From an uncultured Faecalibacterium sp. (GTDB lineage: Bacteria > Bacillota > Clostridia > Oscillospirales > Ruminococcaceae), in the NCBI GenBank assembly GCA_902463235.1, contig CABQER010000028.1, forward strand, positions 1 through 10,504: a stretch of 10,504 nucleotides of DNA, in the 5' to 3' direction. Positions 5,465 to 10,504 of this stretch are shown here, piece by piece (the stretch's first letter is position 1; every line of letters starts with the position of its first letter). A program made the position numbers and the translations under genes. Below the pieces are notes generated by a model. That model made no database searches and was not told the origin of the DNA. It worked only from the letters and a program-made list of their open reading frames with translations.

Positions 5465-6958
5465 ATGAGTACAAAATATGTTCTGGCGTTGGATCAGGGA
5501 ACCACCAGCAGCCGTGCCATCCTGTTCGACAATGAGCAGAATATCATTGCGGTGCAGCAGCGCGAGTTTGAGCAGATCTATCCGCAGCAGGGCTGGGTGG
5601 AGCACAACCCCATGGAGATCTGGTCCACCCAGTATGGAGTCATGAACGAGGTGGTGGCCCAAAGCGGTGTCGATGCCCACGATATCGCCGCCATTGGCAT
5701 CACCAACCAGCGGGAGACCACCATCCTGTGGGAAAAGGCCACCGGCCGCCCCATCTACAATGCCATCGTCTGGCAGTGCCGCCGCACGGCACCGCTGGTG
5801 GATGAACTGCTGCAGCAGCCCGGCATGGCAGACTACATCCGGGAGAATACCGGCCTGATGCCTGATGCCTATTTCTCCGCAACGAAGATCAAGTGGATCC
5901 TGGACAATGTGCCCGGTGCGCGGGAGCGGGCCGAGGCAGGGGAGATCCTGTTCGGCACTGTGGACACATGGCTGGTCTGGAAGCTGACCGGCGGCAGAGT
6001 GCATGTCACCGACCGCACCAACGCCAGCCGCACCATGCTGTATAACATCCGCACGCTGGACTGGGACGACACCCTGCTCAAAGCGCTGGATATCCCGCGC
6101 TGCATCCTGCCCCGCGTGACGGATTCCAGCGAGGTCTACGGCACCACCGACCTGTGCGGTGTGCAGATCCCGGTGGCCGGCATTGCCGGTGACCAGCAGG
6201 CTGCGCTGTTCGGACAGAGCTGCTTTGGCAAGGGCGAGGCCAAGAACACCTACGGCACCGGCTGCTTTTTGCTGATGAACACCGGCGATACCATCTGCCG
6301 CAGCCGGAACGGCCTGATCTCTACCATCGCCATCAGCCTGAACGGTAAGGTGGAGTACGCGCTGGAGGGCAGCGTCTTTGTGGGCGGTGCCGTCATCCAG
6401 TGGGTGCGCGACGGCCTGCGCATGATCCAGGAGAGCCGCGATGCGGAATACTACGCCCAGAAGGTGCCGGATAACGGCGGCATTTACATTGTGCCGGCCT
6501 TTACTGGTCTGGGTGCACCGTACTGGGATATGTACGCCCGCGGTGCCATTGTGGGCATCACCCGCGGCACCACCCAGAACCACATCATCCGTGCGGCAGA
6601 GGAGTCCATTGCCTACCAGAGCGCAGACCTCGTGGCTGCTATGGAAAAGGACACCGGCGTGCCCATCACCTCGCTGAAGGTGGACGGCGGTGCATCCCGC
6701 GACCAGTTCCTGATGCAGTTCCAGGCCGATATCCTGAACAAGACCGTGCTGCGCCCGGCCATCCGGGAGACGACCGCTCTGGGCGCTGCCTATCTGGCGG
6801 GCCTTGCCACCGGCGTATGGAAGGACCGGGACGAGATCCGCAGCCTGTGGCATTGCAATATGACCTTTGCCCCGCAGATGGACGAGGCCGAGCGCACCCG
6901 TCTGCTCTCCGGCTGGCACAAGGCTGTTGGCCGAAGCTGCGACTGGGCAGAGCATTGA
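5465..6958 (+). CDS. glpK: Glycerol kinase
   Basis: This 497-residue FGGY-family kinase phosphorylates glycerol with ATP to sn-glycerol-3-phosphate in the cytoplasm. The N-terminal phosphate-binding segment is LDQGTTSSRAI (9-19), the glycerol-contact residues R83-E84 lie in NQRETT, and D243 in AGDQQAALFGQ corresponds to the catalytic base. AFTGLGAPYWD, GITRGTT and the C-terminal VDGGASRDQFLMQFQADIL are diagnostic. Length is normal and no key residue is missing. The segment at 227-234 (TTDLCGVQ) lacks the histidine that HPr phosphorylates in many low-GC Firmicute glycerol kinases and is two residues shorter there than the B. subtilis enzyme. The gene follows the DUF1667 gene by 36 bases with GGAGGGAG before its ATG, and is probably the last gene of the operon. 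The next terminator downstream is at 7069-7113. Confidence 0.98.
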   Translation: MSTKYVLALDQGTTSSRAILFDNEQNIIAVQQREFEQIYPQQGWVEHNPMEIWSTQYGVMNEVVAQSGVDAHDIAAIGITNQRETTILWEKATGRPIYNAIVWQCRRTAPLVDELLQQPGMADYIRENTGLMPDAYFSATKIKWILDNVPGARERAEAGEILFGTVDTWLVWKLTGGRVHVTDRTNASRTMLYNIRTLDWDDTLLKALDIPRCILPRVTDSSEVYGTTDLCGVQIPVAGIAGDQQAALFGQSCFGKGEAKNTYGTGCFLLMNTGDTICRSRNGLISTIAISLNGKVEYALEGSVFVGGAVIQWVRDGLRMIQESRDAEYYAQKVPDNGGIYIVPAFTGLGAPYWDMYARGAIVGITRGTTQNHIIRAAEESIAYQSADLVAAMEKDTGVPITSLKVDGGASRDQFLMQFQADILNKTVLRPAIRETTALGAAYLAGLATGVWKDRDEIRSLWHCNMTFAPQMDEAERTRLLSGWHKAVGRSCDWAEH

Positions 6959-7017
6959 TAGTTTTCGCCCGACTTTATGGTTCACGCACAAAATATTTTT
7001 TAATTGTTTAGTTTCTA

Positions 7018-7045
7018 TTGACATTTTGTTACAAAACGCTATACT
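7018..7045 (+). promoter_or_regulatory. SigA promoter of the membrane hydrolase gene, with a dyad in its spacer
   Basis: The -35 box TTGACA (7018-7023) and -10 box TATACT (7040-7045) are separated by 16 bases, with AT-rich DNA upstream. The spacer holds a perfect palindrome, TTTTGTTACAAAA (7024-7036), placed where a repressor would block polymerase. The predicted start is near 7052, upstream of a terminator that precedes the hydrolase start codon. Confidence 0.75.
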
Positions 7046-7049
7046 AGAA

Positions 7050-7078
7050 GCATCCCAAGAGAAGTGAGATGGGGATGC
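7050..7078 (+). promoter_or_regulatory. Alternative (antiterminator-like) hairpin in the hydrolase leader
   Basis: GCATCCC (7050-7056) is the exact complement of GGGATGC (7072-7078). The right arm lies within the left arm of the terminator stem (7069-7086), so the hairpins compete. If transcription starts at 7052, the first two bases of the left arm are lost and only 5 bp remain, so the switch depends on the true start site. Confidence 0.4.
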
Positions 7079-7113
7079 ACTGTATCGTCCAGATGCAGTG
7101 TGTCCCCATTTTT
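7069..7113 (+). terminator. Intrinsic terminator between glpK and the hydrolase, downstream of the hydrolase promoter
   Basis: Bases 7069-7086 pair with 7092-7109 in an uninterrupted 18-bp stem with three G-U pairs and a 5-base loop; a run of five T (7109-7113) follows. It can end the glp operon transcript, being about 110 bases past the glpK stop. It also lies downstream of the 7018-7045 promoter and only 38 bases before the hydrolase start codon. I see no promoter in those 38 bases, so hydrolase mRNA must read through it. That makes it a likely attenuator as well as a terminator. Confidence 0.85.
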
Positions 7114-7151
7114 ATTACGGAAAAATCAGATTCAAAAAGGAGGTCCCAAGC

Positions 7152-9014
7152 ATGTCGCATCAAAAAGGTAGGTTGAAAAACAGCAAATTCTGGTTGTGCC
7201 TGTCACTGATTCTTTGCCTTGTAAGTGCCATCGTAGCGTCCGCTGTACAAACTTCTGGTGGGATCAGGATCAAGGAAATGAGCTGGGAAAGTCCCTCTGG
7301 ACACCAGCTGGCCGCATACCTTTACATTCCACAGAATGCAACCAAAGACACACCGGCGCCGGGTGTTGTTACAATCGAAGGATGGTATAACAACAAAGAA
7401 ATGCAGGACTTGTATAGTATTGAGCTGGCTCGCCGGGGATATGTGGTGCTGGCACTTGATCTGCACAGTCATGGCGACTCGGAAAGCCTGTCGATTGCAG
7501 AACTTTACGATGGTGCTGTGGGCGTCGATGGTGCAGTTCAGCTTATTGCAAGCCTTCCGTACGTTGACACAGCTCGTATTGGCGTTACAGGCCATTCCAG
7601 CGGCGGTACAGCTGCTAATATGGCGGTAGAGATCGATAATTCCCGGGAAACTCCTTTGATTGCTGCTGTTCTGCAGCAGGCTGGTGACTGGCAGGATGAC
7701 ACCGGCGGTGATCATAGCGGAGATTACGGCTCACGCAGTGTAGGCATTATTGCCAGTACCCATGATGACTTTTACTTTGGAACCTATGATGACGCTGGAA
7801 ATATGCTGACCAATCCGGTAGCCTTCATGGAAACAGATGGTGCTAAAAAATTCCTGAATTTTAATGAGGACGGCTTTGCCGGTATCGCAGAAGGCGGCAA
7901 ATATTATACGCGCGATTTTGATGGAAAGACCGCTTATCGCGTGATTTATCGGCCGAACATGATCCATCCTCTCGTTGCTTTTTCTACTACTTGTGTCGGC
8001 TATGCCGTTGATTTTTTTGATACAACGCTCGGCGCTCCAAAGCCCCTGCCTGCCAGCGATCAGATCTGGCCCATTAAAGCGGTGTTCAACAGCCTCGGCG
8101 TGATCGGTCTTTTGATCTTCATGGTCAGTTTCACGCTGGTTCTGCTTGATACTCCCGTATTTTCCGCTCTCCGCAGTGGTGAAATTGTACAGCCAGCCCC
8201 TGTGCAGGACAGCGGAGCCAAGGCATGGTACTGGGTTCTGCTGATTATCGGTGCAGTTTTTTCCGGTTCAAGCTTTTTGTTCTGCATGAATACCGTTTAC
8301 TCAAAGACAACAAACTTCTTTGTGCAGACCGGCCCCCTGACGATCGGTACATGGGCTGCTCTTTGCGGCATCTTTGCAATATTCTGCTCTGCTGTTTTTT
8401 ACGGTGCTTATGGAAAAAAACACGGTTGGAGTGCTCGAAGAGCGGGTCTGTATTTGAATCTGGAGCAGCTGTGGAAGACCATTGCCCTCGCTGTTATCGT
8501 GATCGTTGTTTCGTTCGGCCTTGTTTTTGCAGCACACTATTTCTTCCAAGTTGATTATCGGATGTATGTCGTTGCGTTCAAAACCTTCGGCGCTGATAAA
8601 GTGCTGATCGCACTTCGCTATCTGCCATTCTTCCTGCTGTTCTACGTTATGAACTCGATCTCGGCAAATTGCTTCAACTACAACACCATTGGCGGAAAAA
8701 ATGGCAACATCTTGATTTTTGCATTCTTTAATGCGCTTGGTGCTATTTTTGTGGTTGCAAGTCAATATATCTACTTCTATGCAACGGGTTATCAGCTTTA
8801 TGGTTTGACCGAAGGCCAGCGCATTGGTCCCATTTGGCTGTTCCCCTGTATGGTTCTTCTGTTTGTCACGCCCATCATGTCCCGCATCATCTACAAACGC
8901 ACCCGCAATCCGTACATTGCAGGTCTGATAAATGCAATGTTTATTGTAATGATCAGCTGTTCCAATACTACTACCATTCTGGGCGGCGGTGAGCTGATTG
9001 CAACCACATTCTGA
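7152..9014 (+). CDS. Membrane-anchored alpha/beta hydrolase with a C-terminal multi-pass membrane domain
   Basis: The 620-residue protein has a basic N-terminus and a hydrophobic segment at about 13-32 (uncleaved anchor or signal). An alpha/beta hydrolase domain (about 40-300) follows, of a dienelactone-hydrolase-like type: the nucleophile elbow GHSSGG puts Ser149 as nucleophile, D205/D206 in STHDD are candidate acids, and H272 in NMIHPL is the candidate histidine. About eight hydrophobic segments follow (near 307-332, 359-378, 396-418, 440-462, 487-505, 518-542, 559-580 and 588-602). The positive N-terminus predicts the hydrolase domain outside the membrane. Substrate is unknown; an ester or glyceride is a guess from the flanking glycerol genes. 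ATG 7152 follows AGGAGG. Two sampled 60-base stretches have 48-50% GC, against 62% in a sampled glpK stretch, suggesting a different history. The gene has its own leader and terminator, so it appears monocistronic. Confidence 0.88.
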   Translation: MSHQKGRLKNSKFWLCLSLILCLVSAIVASAVQTSGGIRIKEMSWESPSGHQLAAYLYIPQNATKDTPAPGVVTIEGWYNNKEMQDLYSIELARRGYVVLALDLHSHGDSESLSIAELYDGAVGVDGAVQLIASLPYVDTARIGVTGHSSGGTAANMAVEIDNSRETPLIAAVLQQAGDWQDDTGGDHSGDYGSRSVGIIASTHDDFYFGTYDDAGNMLTNPVAFMETDGAKKFLNFNEDGFAGIAEGGKYYTRDFDGKTAYRVIYRPNMIHPLVAFSTTCVGYAVDFFDTTLGAPKPLPASDQIWPIKAVFNSLGVIGLLIFMVSFTLVLLDTPVFSALRSGEIVQPAPVQDSGAKAWYWVLLIIGAVFSGSSFLFCMNTVYSKTTNFFVQTGPLTIGTWAALCGIFAIFCSAVFYGAYGKKHGWSARRAGLYLNLEQLWKTIALAVIVIVVSFGLVFAAHYFFQVDYRMYVVAFKTFGADKVLIALRYLPFFLLFYVMNSISANCFNYNTIGGKNGNILIFAFFNALGAIFVVASQYIYFYATGYQLYGLTEGQRIGPIWLFPCMVLLFVTPIMSRIIYKRTRNPYIAGLINAMFIVMISCSNTTTILGGGELIATTF

Positions 9015-9037
9015 TAAAACCTAGATTTTACATTACA

Positions 9038-9072
9038 GCCGCCGTGTAACTTATTTACATGGCGGCTTTTTT
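9038..9072 (+). terminator. Intrinsic terminator of the hydrolase gene
   Basis: GCCGCCGTGTAA (9038-9049) pairs with TTACATGGCGGC (9055-9066) in a 12-bp stem with one G-T pair and a 5-base loop, followed by six T (9067-9072). It lies 24 bases after the hydrolase stop codon and about 48 bases before glpP, and so separates the two genes. Confidence 0.92.
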
Positions 9073-9119
9073 GTAGAATAATATAAATCAAGTAATTGAT
9101 AAAAAAGGAGTCTTACCCA

Positions 9120-9683
9120 ATGCATCCTCTTGCCGAAACCCTGCTGGACGAACCGGTGATCGCCGCTGTGAAAACGGACGAAGCCCTGACTGCTGCGCTG
9201 GCTTCGCCCTGCAGCGCCGTTTTTCTGCTGGCGAGCACCCTGCTCACCGTAGACGGTCTGGTGCACCGCATACATGATGCCGGAAAACTGGCCGTGGTTC
9301 ACATCGACCTTGTGGACGGCCTTTCGTCGCGGGAGATCGCGGTGGACTCCCTCAACGCCCTGTGCCACCCGGACGGCATCATCTCCACCCGCCCGACCCT
9401 GATCCGCCGGGCGCGCCACCGCGGCCTGCTGACCGTTCAGCGGGCATTCATCCTGGATTCCCTCTCGCTGACCAGCCTGTCCGGTCAGCTGGAGCAGGGC
9501 AAGCCGGATTTTGTCGAGATCCTTCCCGGCATCATGCCCCGGGTCATCGCCGAGATCAGCGCCCGCACACAGGTGCCTGTCATTGCAGGCGGCCTGCTGC
9601 GGGACAAAGCCGACGTCATGGCCGCCATGCGCGCAGGTGCCGCCGCAGTTTCCACCTCTGCGCCCTCCCTGTGGGATATCTGA
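9120..9683 (+). CDS. glpP: Glycerol-3-phosphate-responsive antiterminator GlpP
   Basis: The 187-residue protein matches the GlpP family throughout. Family motifs are VVHIDLVDGL (59-68), DGIISTRPTLIRRARHRGLL (85-104), QRAFILDS (107-114), PDFVEILPGIMP (129-140), PVIAGGLL (153-160) and AGAAAVSTSAPSLW (172-185), consistent with a TIM-barrel-like fold. In B. subtilis GlpP binds glycerol-3-phosphate and the leader mRNA of glp genes, preventing termination and stabilising the transcript. Here the expected targets are the terminator at 2289-2349 and possibly that at 7069-7113. The start is ATG 9120 with AAGGAG at 9105-9110; a TTG at 9096 would place the ribosome binding site inside the gene. A weak promoter candidate, TTTACA (9054-9059) with AATAAT (9077-9082), overlaps the preceding terminator. 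Its own leader shows no further terminator, so it is probably not self-attenuated. Confidence 0.95.
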   Translation: MHPLAETLLDEPVIAAVKTDEALTAALASPCSAVFLLASTLLTVDGLVHRIHDAGKLAVVHIDLVDGLSSREIAVDSLNALCHPDGIISTRPTLIRRARHRGLLTVQRAFILDSLSLTSLSGQLEQGKPDFVEILPGIMPRVIAEISARTQVPVIAGGLLRDKADVMAAMRAGAAAVSTSAPSLWDI

Positions 9684-9745
9684 GCCAGAACAAGATCCCA
9701 GCTGAAGTACGAAAAGCATAATAGTATCCTGGTGTTTTATTGGAT

Positions 9746-9795
9746 ATGCCCGCCCACCGATGGAGCCGGATCTCCACGGTGAGCGGGCATTTTTT
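9746..9795 (+). terminator. Intrinsic terminator of glpP
   Basis: Bases 9746-9759 pair with 9777-9790 (14 positions, one C-A mismatch), A9760 is bulged, and TGGAG (9761-9765) pairs with CTCCA (9772-9776) around a 6-base loop. A run of T (9790-9795) follows, with more T at 9798-9802. On the minus strand no T-run follows the stem, so it acts on rightward transcription, about 60 bases past the glpP stop. Confidence 0.9.
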
Positions 9796-9877
9796 CGTTT
9801 TTGTTCGATTCGAGTGAATCTATTCAGCCTGCGGATTAACTCGATAATTTAAAGCAATACTACAAGCCGCACTCCCC

Positions 9878-10276
9878 TTAAAGTCTTTCTGCTTCCTGCA
9901 TCTTAGCATCATACTGGATGGCAGAGATCGGCACGAAGCCCTCGATCATATCCAGTTTGCTGTTGACAAGGTCATCATACACATCTTTGATGGGCGACGT
10001 AATGGAAGGCTCCAGCTGTTCATTTGCAATTACGCTTTCCACCAGTGCTTGTTTGTTTTTCAGTTTCTGCGCCATATCGGGCAGGAAGTGATAATTTTCA
10101 ATCATGCGCAGAATGATGTTTGCCATAAAATTTCCGCGGATGCTGCTCAACTCGATATAAATCGCTCCGGCATCCTCCACGGAAATTTGTGCGATGCTCA
10201 TCAGGTAATCAGCCAGAGTCGTTTGCGTATCGTTCAAAATTCCCTGACTTGCCATCCTGCGTTGCAGGATATTCAT
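9878..10276 (-). CDS. Small protein of unknown function
   Basis: I do not recognise this 132-residue protein. It is hydrophilic to amphipathic, probably mostly helical, with no membrane segment, signal peptide, cysteine motif or nucleotide-binding loop that I can see. It starts MNILQRRMASQGILND and ends DAKMQEAERL. Start choice is uncertain: ATG 10274-10276 has only AGGA about 10 bases upstream, and the frame stays open upstream for 13 more codons without a usual start codon, so a truncated or decayed longer gene is possible. A sampled 60-base stretch has 43% GC, well below the glp genes, which suggests accessory DNA. It lies 50 bases downstream of the partial gene at the right edge and may share a unit with it. 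No intrinsic terminator is seen after its stop. Confidence 0.65.
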   Translation of the reverse strand: MNILQRRMASQGILNDTQTTLADYLMSIAQISVEDAGAIYIELSSIRGNFMANIILRMIENYHFLPDMAQKLKNKQALVESVIANEQLEPSITSPIKDVYDDLVNSKLDMIEGFVPISAIQYDAKMQEAERL

Positions 10277-10292
10277 TTTTCGATAGTCCTGA

Positions 10293-10321
10293 ATTATACC
10301 GGTTTTTATCAGTACATTCCA
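10293..10321 (-). promoter_or_regulatory. Candidate promoter for the small unknown gene
   Basis: On the minus strand there is a perfect -10 box TATAAT (10293-10298) with a 17-base spacer to a weak -35, TGGAAT (10316-10321). The predicted start near 10286 leaves only about 10 bases before the ATG and removes the AGGA ribosome binding site, giving a nearly leaderless mRNA. The box may therefore be fortuitous, or the true start codon may lie further in. Confidence 0.4.
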
Positions 10322-10326
10322 CTACT

Positions 10327-10504
10327 TTATGCCGTCACATGGGTGGCATTCTCTTTCACCGAATTGATCGTATCCATCAGTTCACTCCCTGTTTTGCCAT
10401 CAAACAGGCGGGTAAACAGAATGGGTTGGTCAAAGGGTGGTTTCATCAGCACCGCTTTGCTTTCCACATAACCGTTCTGCTCGATGTAATGAATGACCTT
10501 CTGC
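10327..10504 (-). CDS. C-terminal end of a gene running off the window (possibly type I restriction R-subunit-like)
   Basis: Read on the minus strand, an open frame enters from the right edge and ends at a TAA (10327-10329), giving the last 58 residues of a protein. It reads QKVIHYIEQNGYVE near the edge, then PPFDQPILFTRLFDGKTG, and ends SVKENATHVTA. The pattern of an aromatic-rich NGY segment, a PPF segment and a closing NA-x-V motif reminds me of the C-termini of type I restriction R subunits and related DEAD-box helicases, but this is recollection of a weak pattern. The coding frame is supported by its uninterrupted length and plausible composition. The smaller gene at 9878-10276 follows it by 50 bases on the same strand. 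Confidence 0.6.
   Translation of the reverse strand, partial: QKVIHYIEQNGYVESKAVLMKPPFDQPILFTRLFDGKTGSELMDTINSVKENATHVTA

Noticed and set aside
4910..7024. 704-codon minus-strand open frame opposite glpK and its flanks
   Set aside because: It covers glpK, the DUF1667 gene and intergenic DNA, has no recognisable domain, and is explained by codon bias of the plus-strand genes.
7098..7151. GTG start extending the hydrolase by 18 residues
   Set aside because: It begins inside the right arm of the terminator stem and lacks a ribosome binding site; ATG 7152 has AGGAGG at good spacing.
9096..9119. TTG start adding 8 residues to GlpP
   Set aside because: The AAGGAG ribosome binding site would fall inside the coding sequence; ATG 9120 is correctly spaced from it.
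9806..9819. GATTC/GAATC small hairpin as a terminator for the minus-strand gene
   Set aside because: The stem is only 5 bp and no T-run follows in the minus direction.
10049..10471. 140-codon plus-strand open frame at the right end
   Set aside because: It crosses both minus-strand genes and the gap between them, has no ribosome binding site, and looks like an antisense shadow.

Overview
The window looks like chromosomal DNA of a GC-rich gut Firmicute of the Oscillospiraceae/Ruminococcaceae type (Faecalibacterium, Gemmiger or Subdoligranulum are my best guesses). The reasons are a SpoVT-type regulator, strong AGGAGG ribosome binding sites, a clostridial-style glycerol operon with a GlpP antiterminator gene, and about 60% GC in the metabolic genes. 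The genus is inferred from gene content and base composition only; no rRNA or marker gene is present.

Layout. At the left edge a near-consensus promoter points out of the window (10-37, minus). Next is spoVT on the minus strand (131-673) with its own terminator (77-118) and a promoter-like element resembling a SigG site (713-741). Divergently, a BaiN/YhiN-type flavoprotein gene (901-2202) has a good SigA promoter (788-816) and a hairpin in its leader. A tight four-gene glycerol-3-phosphate operon follows on the plus strand: a GlpA-like FAD protein with a Cys-rich C-terminal domain (2381-3826), an FAD/NAD oxidoreductase (3819-5078), a small Cys-rich DUF1667 protein (5075-5428) and glycerol kinase glpK (5465-6958). 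The first two junctions overlap by 8 and 4 bases. The operon has a consensus-like promoter at 2231-2259, followed by a leader with a strong intrinsic terminator (2289-2349) that lies before the first start codon.

Downstream is a 620-residue membrane-anchored alpha/beta hydrolase (7152-9014), lower in GC than its neighbours. It also has a promoter (7018-7045) followed by an intrinsic terminator (7069-7113) ahead of its start codon. Then comes glpP (9120-9683), encoding the glycerol-3-phosphate-responsive antiterminator, with a terminator after it (9746-9795). The right end is lower in GC and holds two unrecognised minus-strand genes: a small one (9878-10276) and the C-terminal end of one that runs off the window (10327-10504).

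How the parts fit. GlpK phosphorylates glycerol and the three-protein flavoprotein set presumably oxidises glycerol-3-phosphate. GlpP is expected to sense glycerol-3-phosphate and let RNA polymerase pass a leader terminator. Two terminator-bearing leaders lie in this window, each with an alternative hairpin that would compete with the terminator. The natural hypothesis is that GlpP controls the glp operon and perhaps also the hydrolase, which could be an extracytoplasmic esterase supplying glycerol. The hydrolase link is inference from position and leader architecture. No glycerol facilitator (glpF) or GlpC-like subunit is seen in the window.
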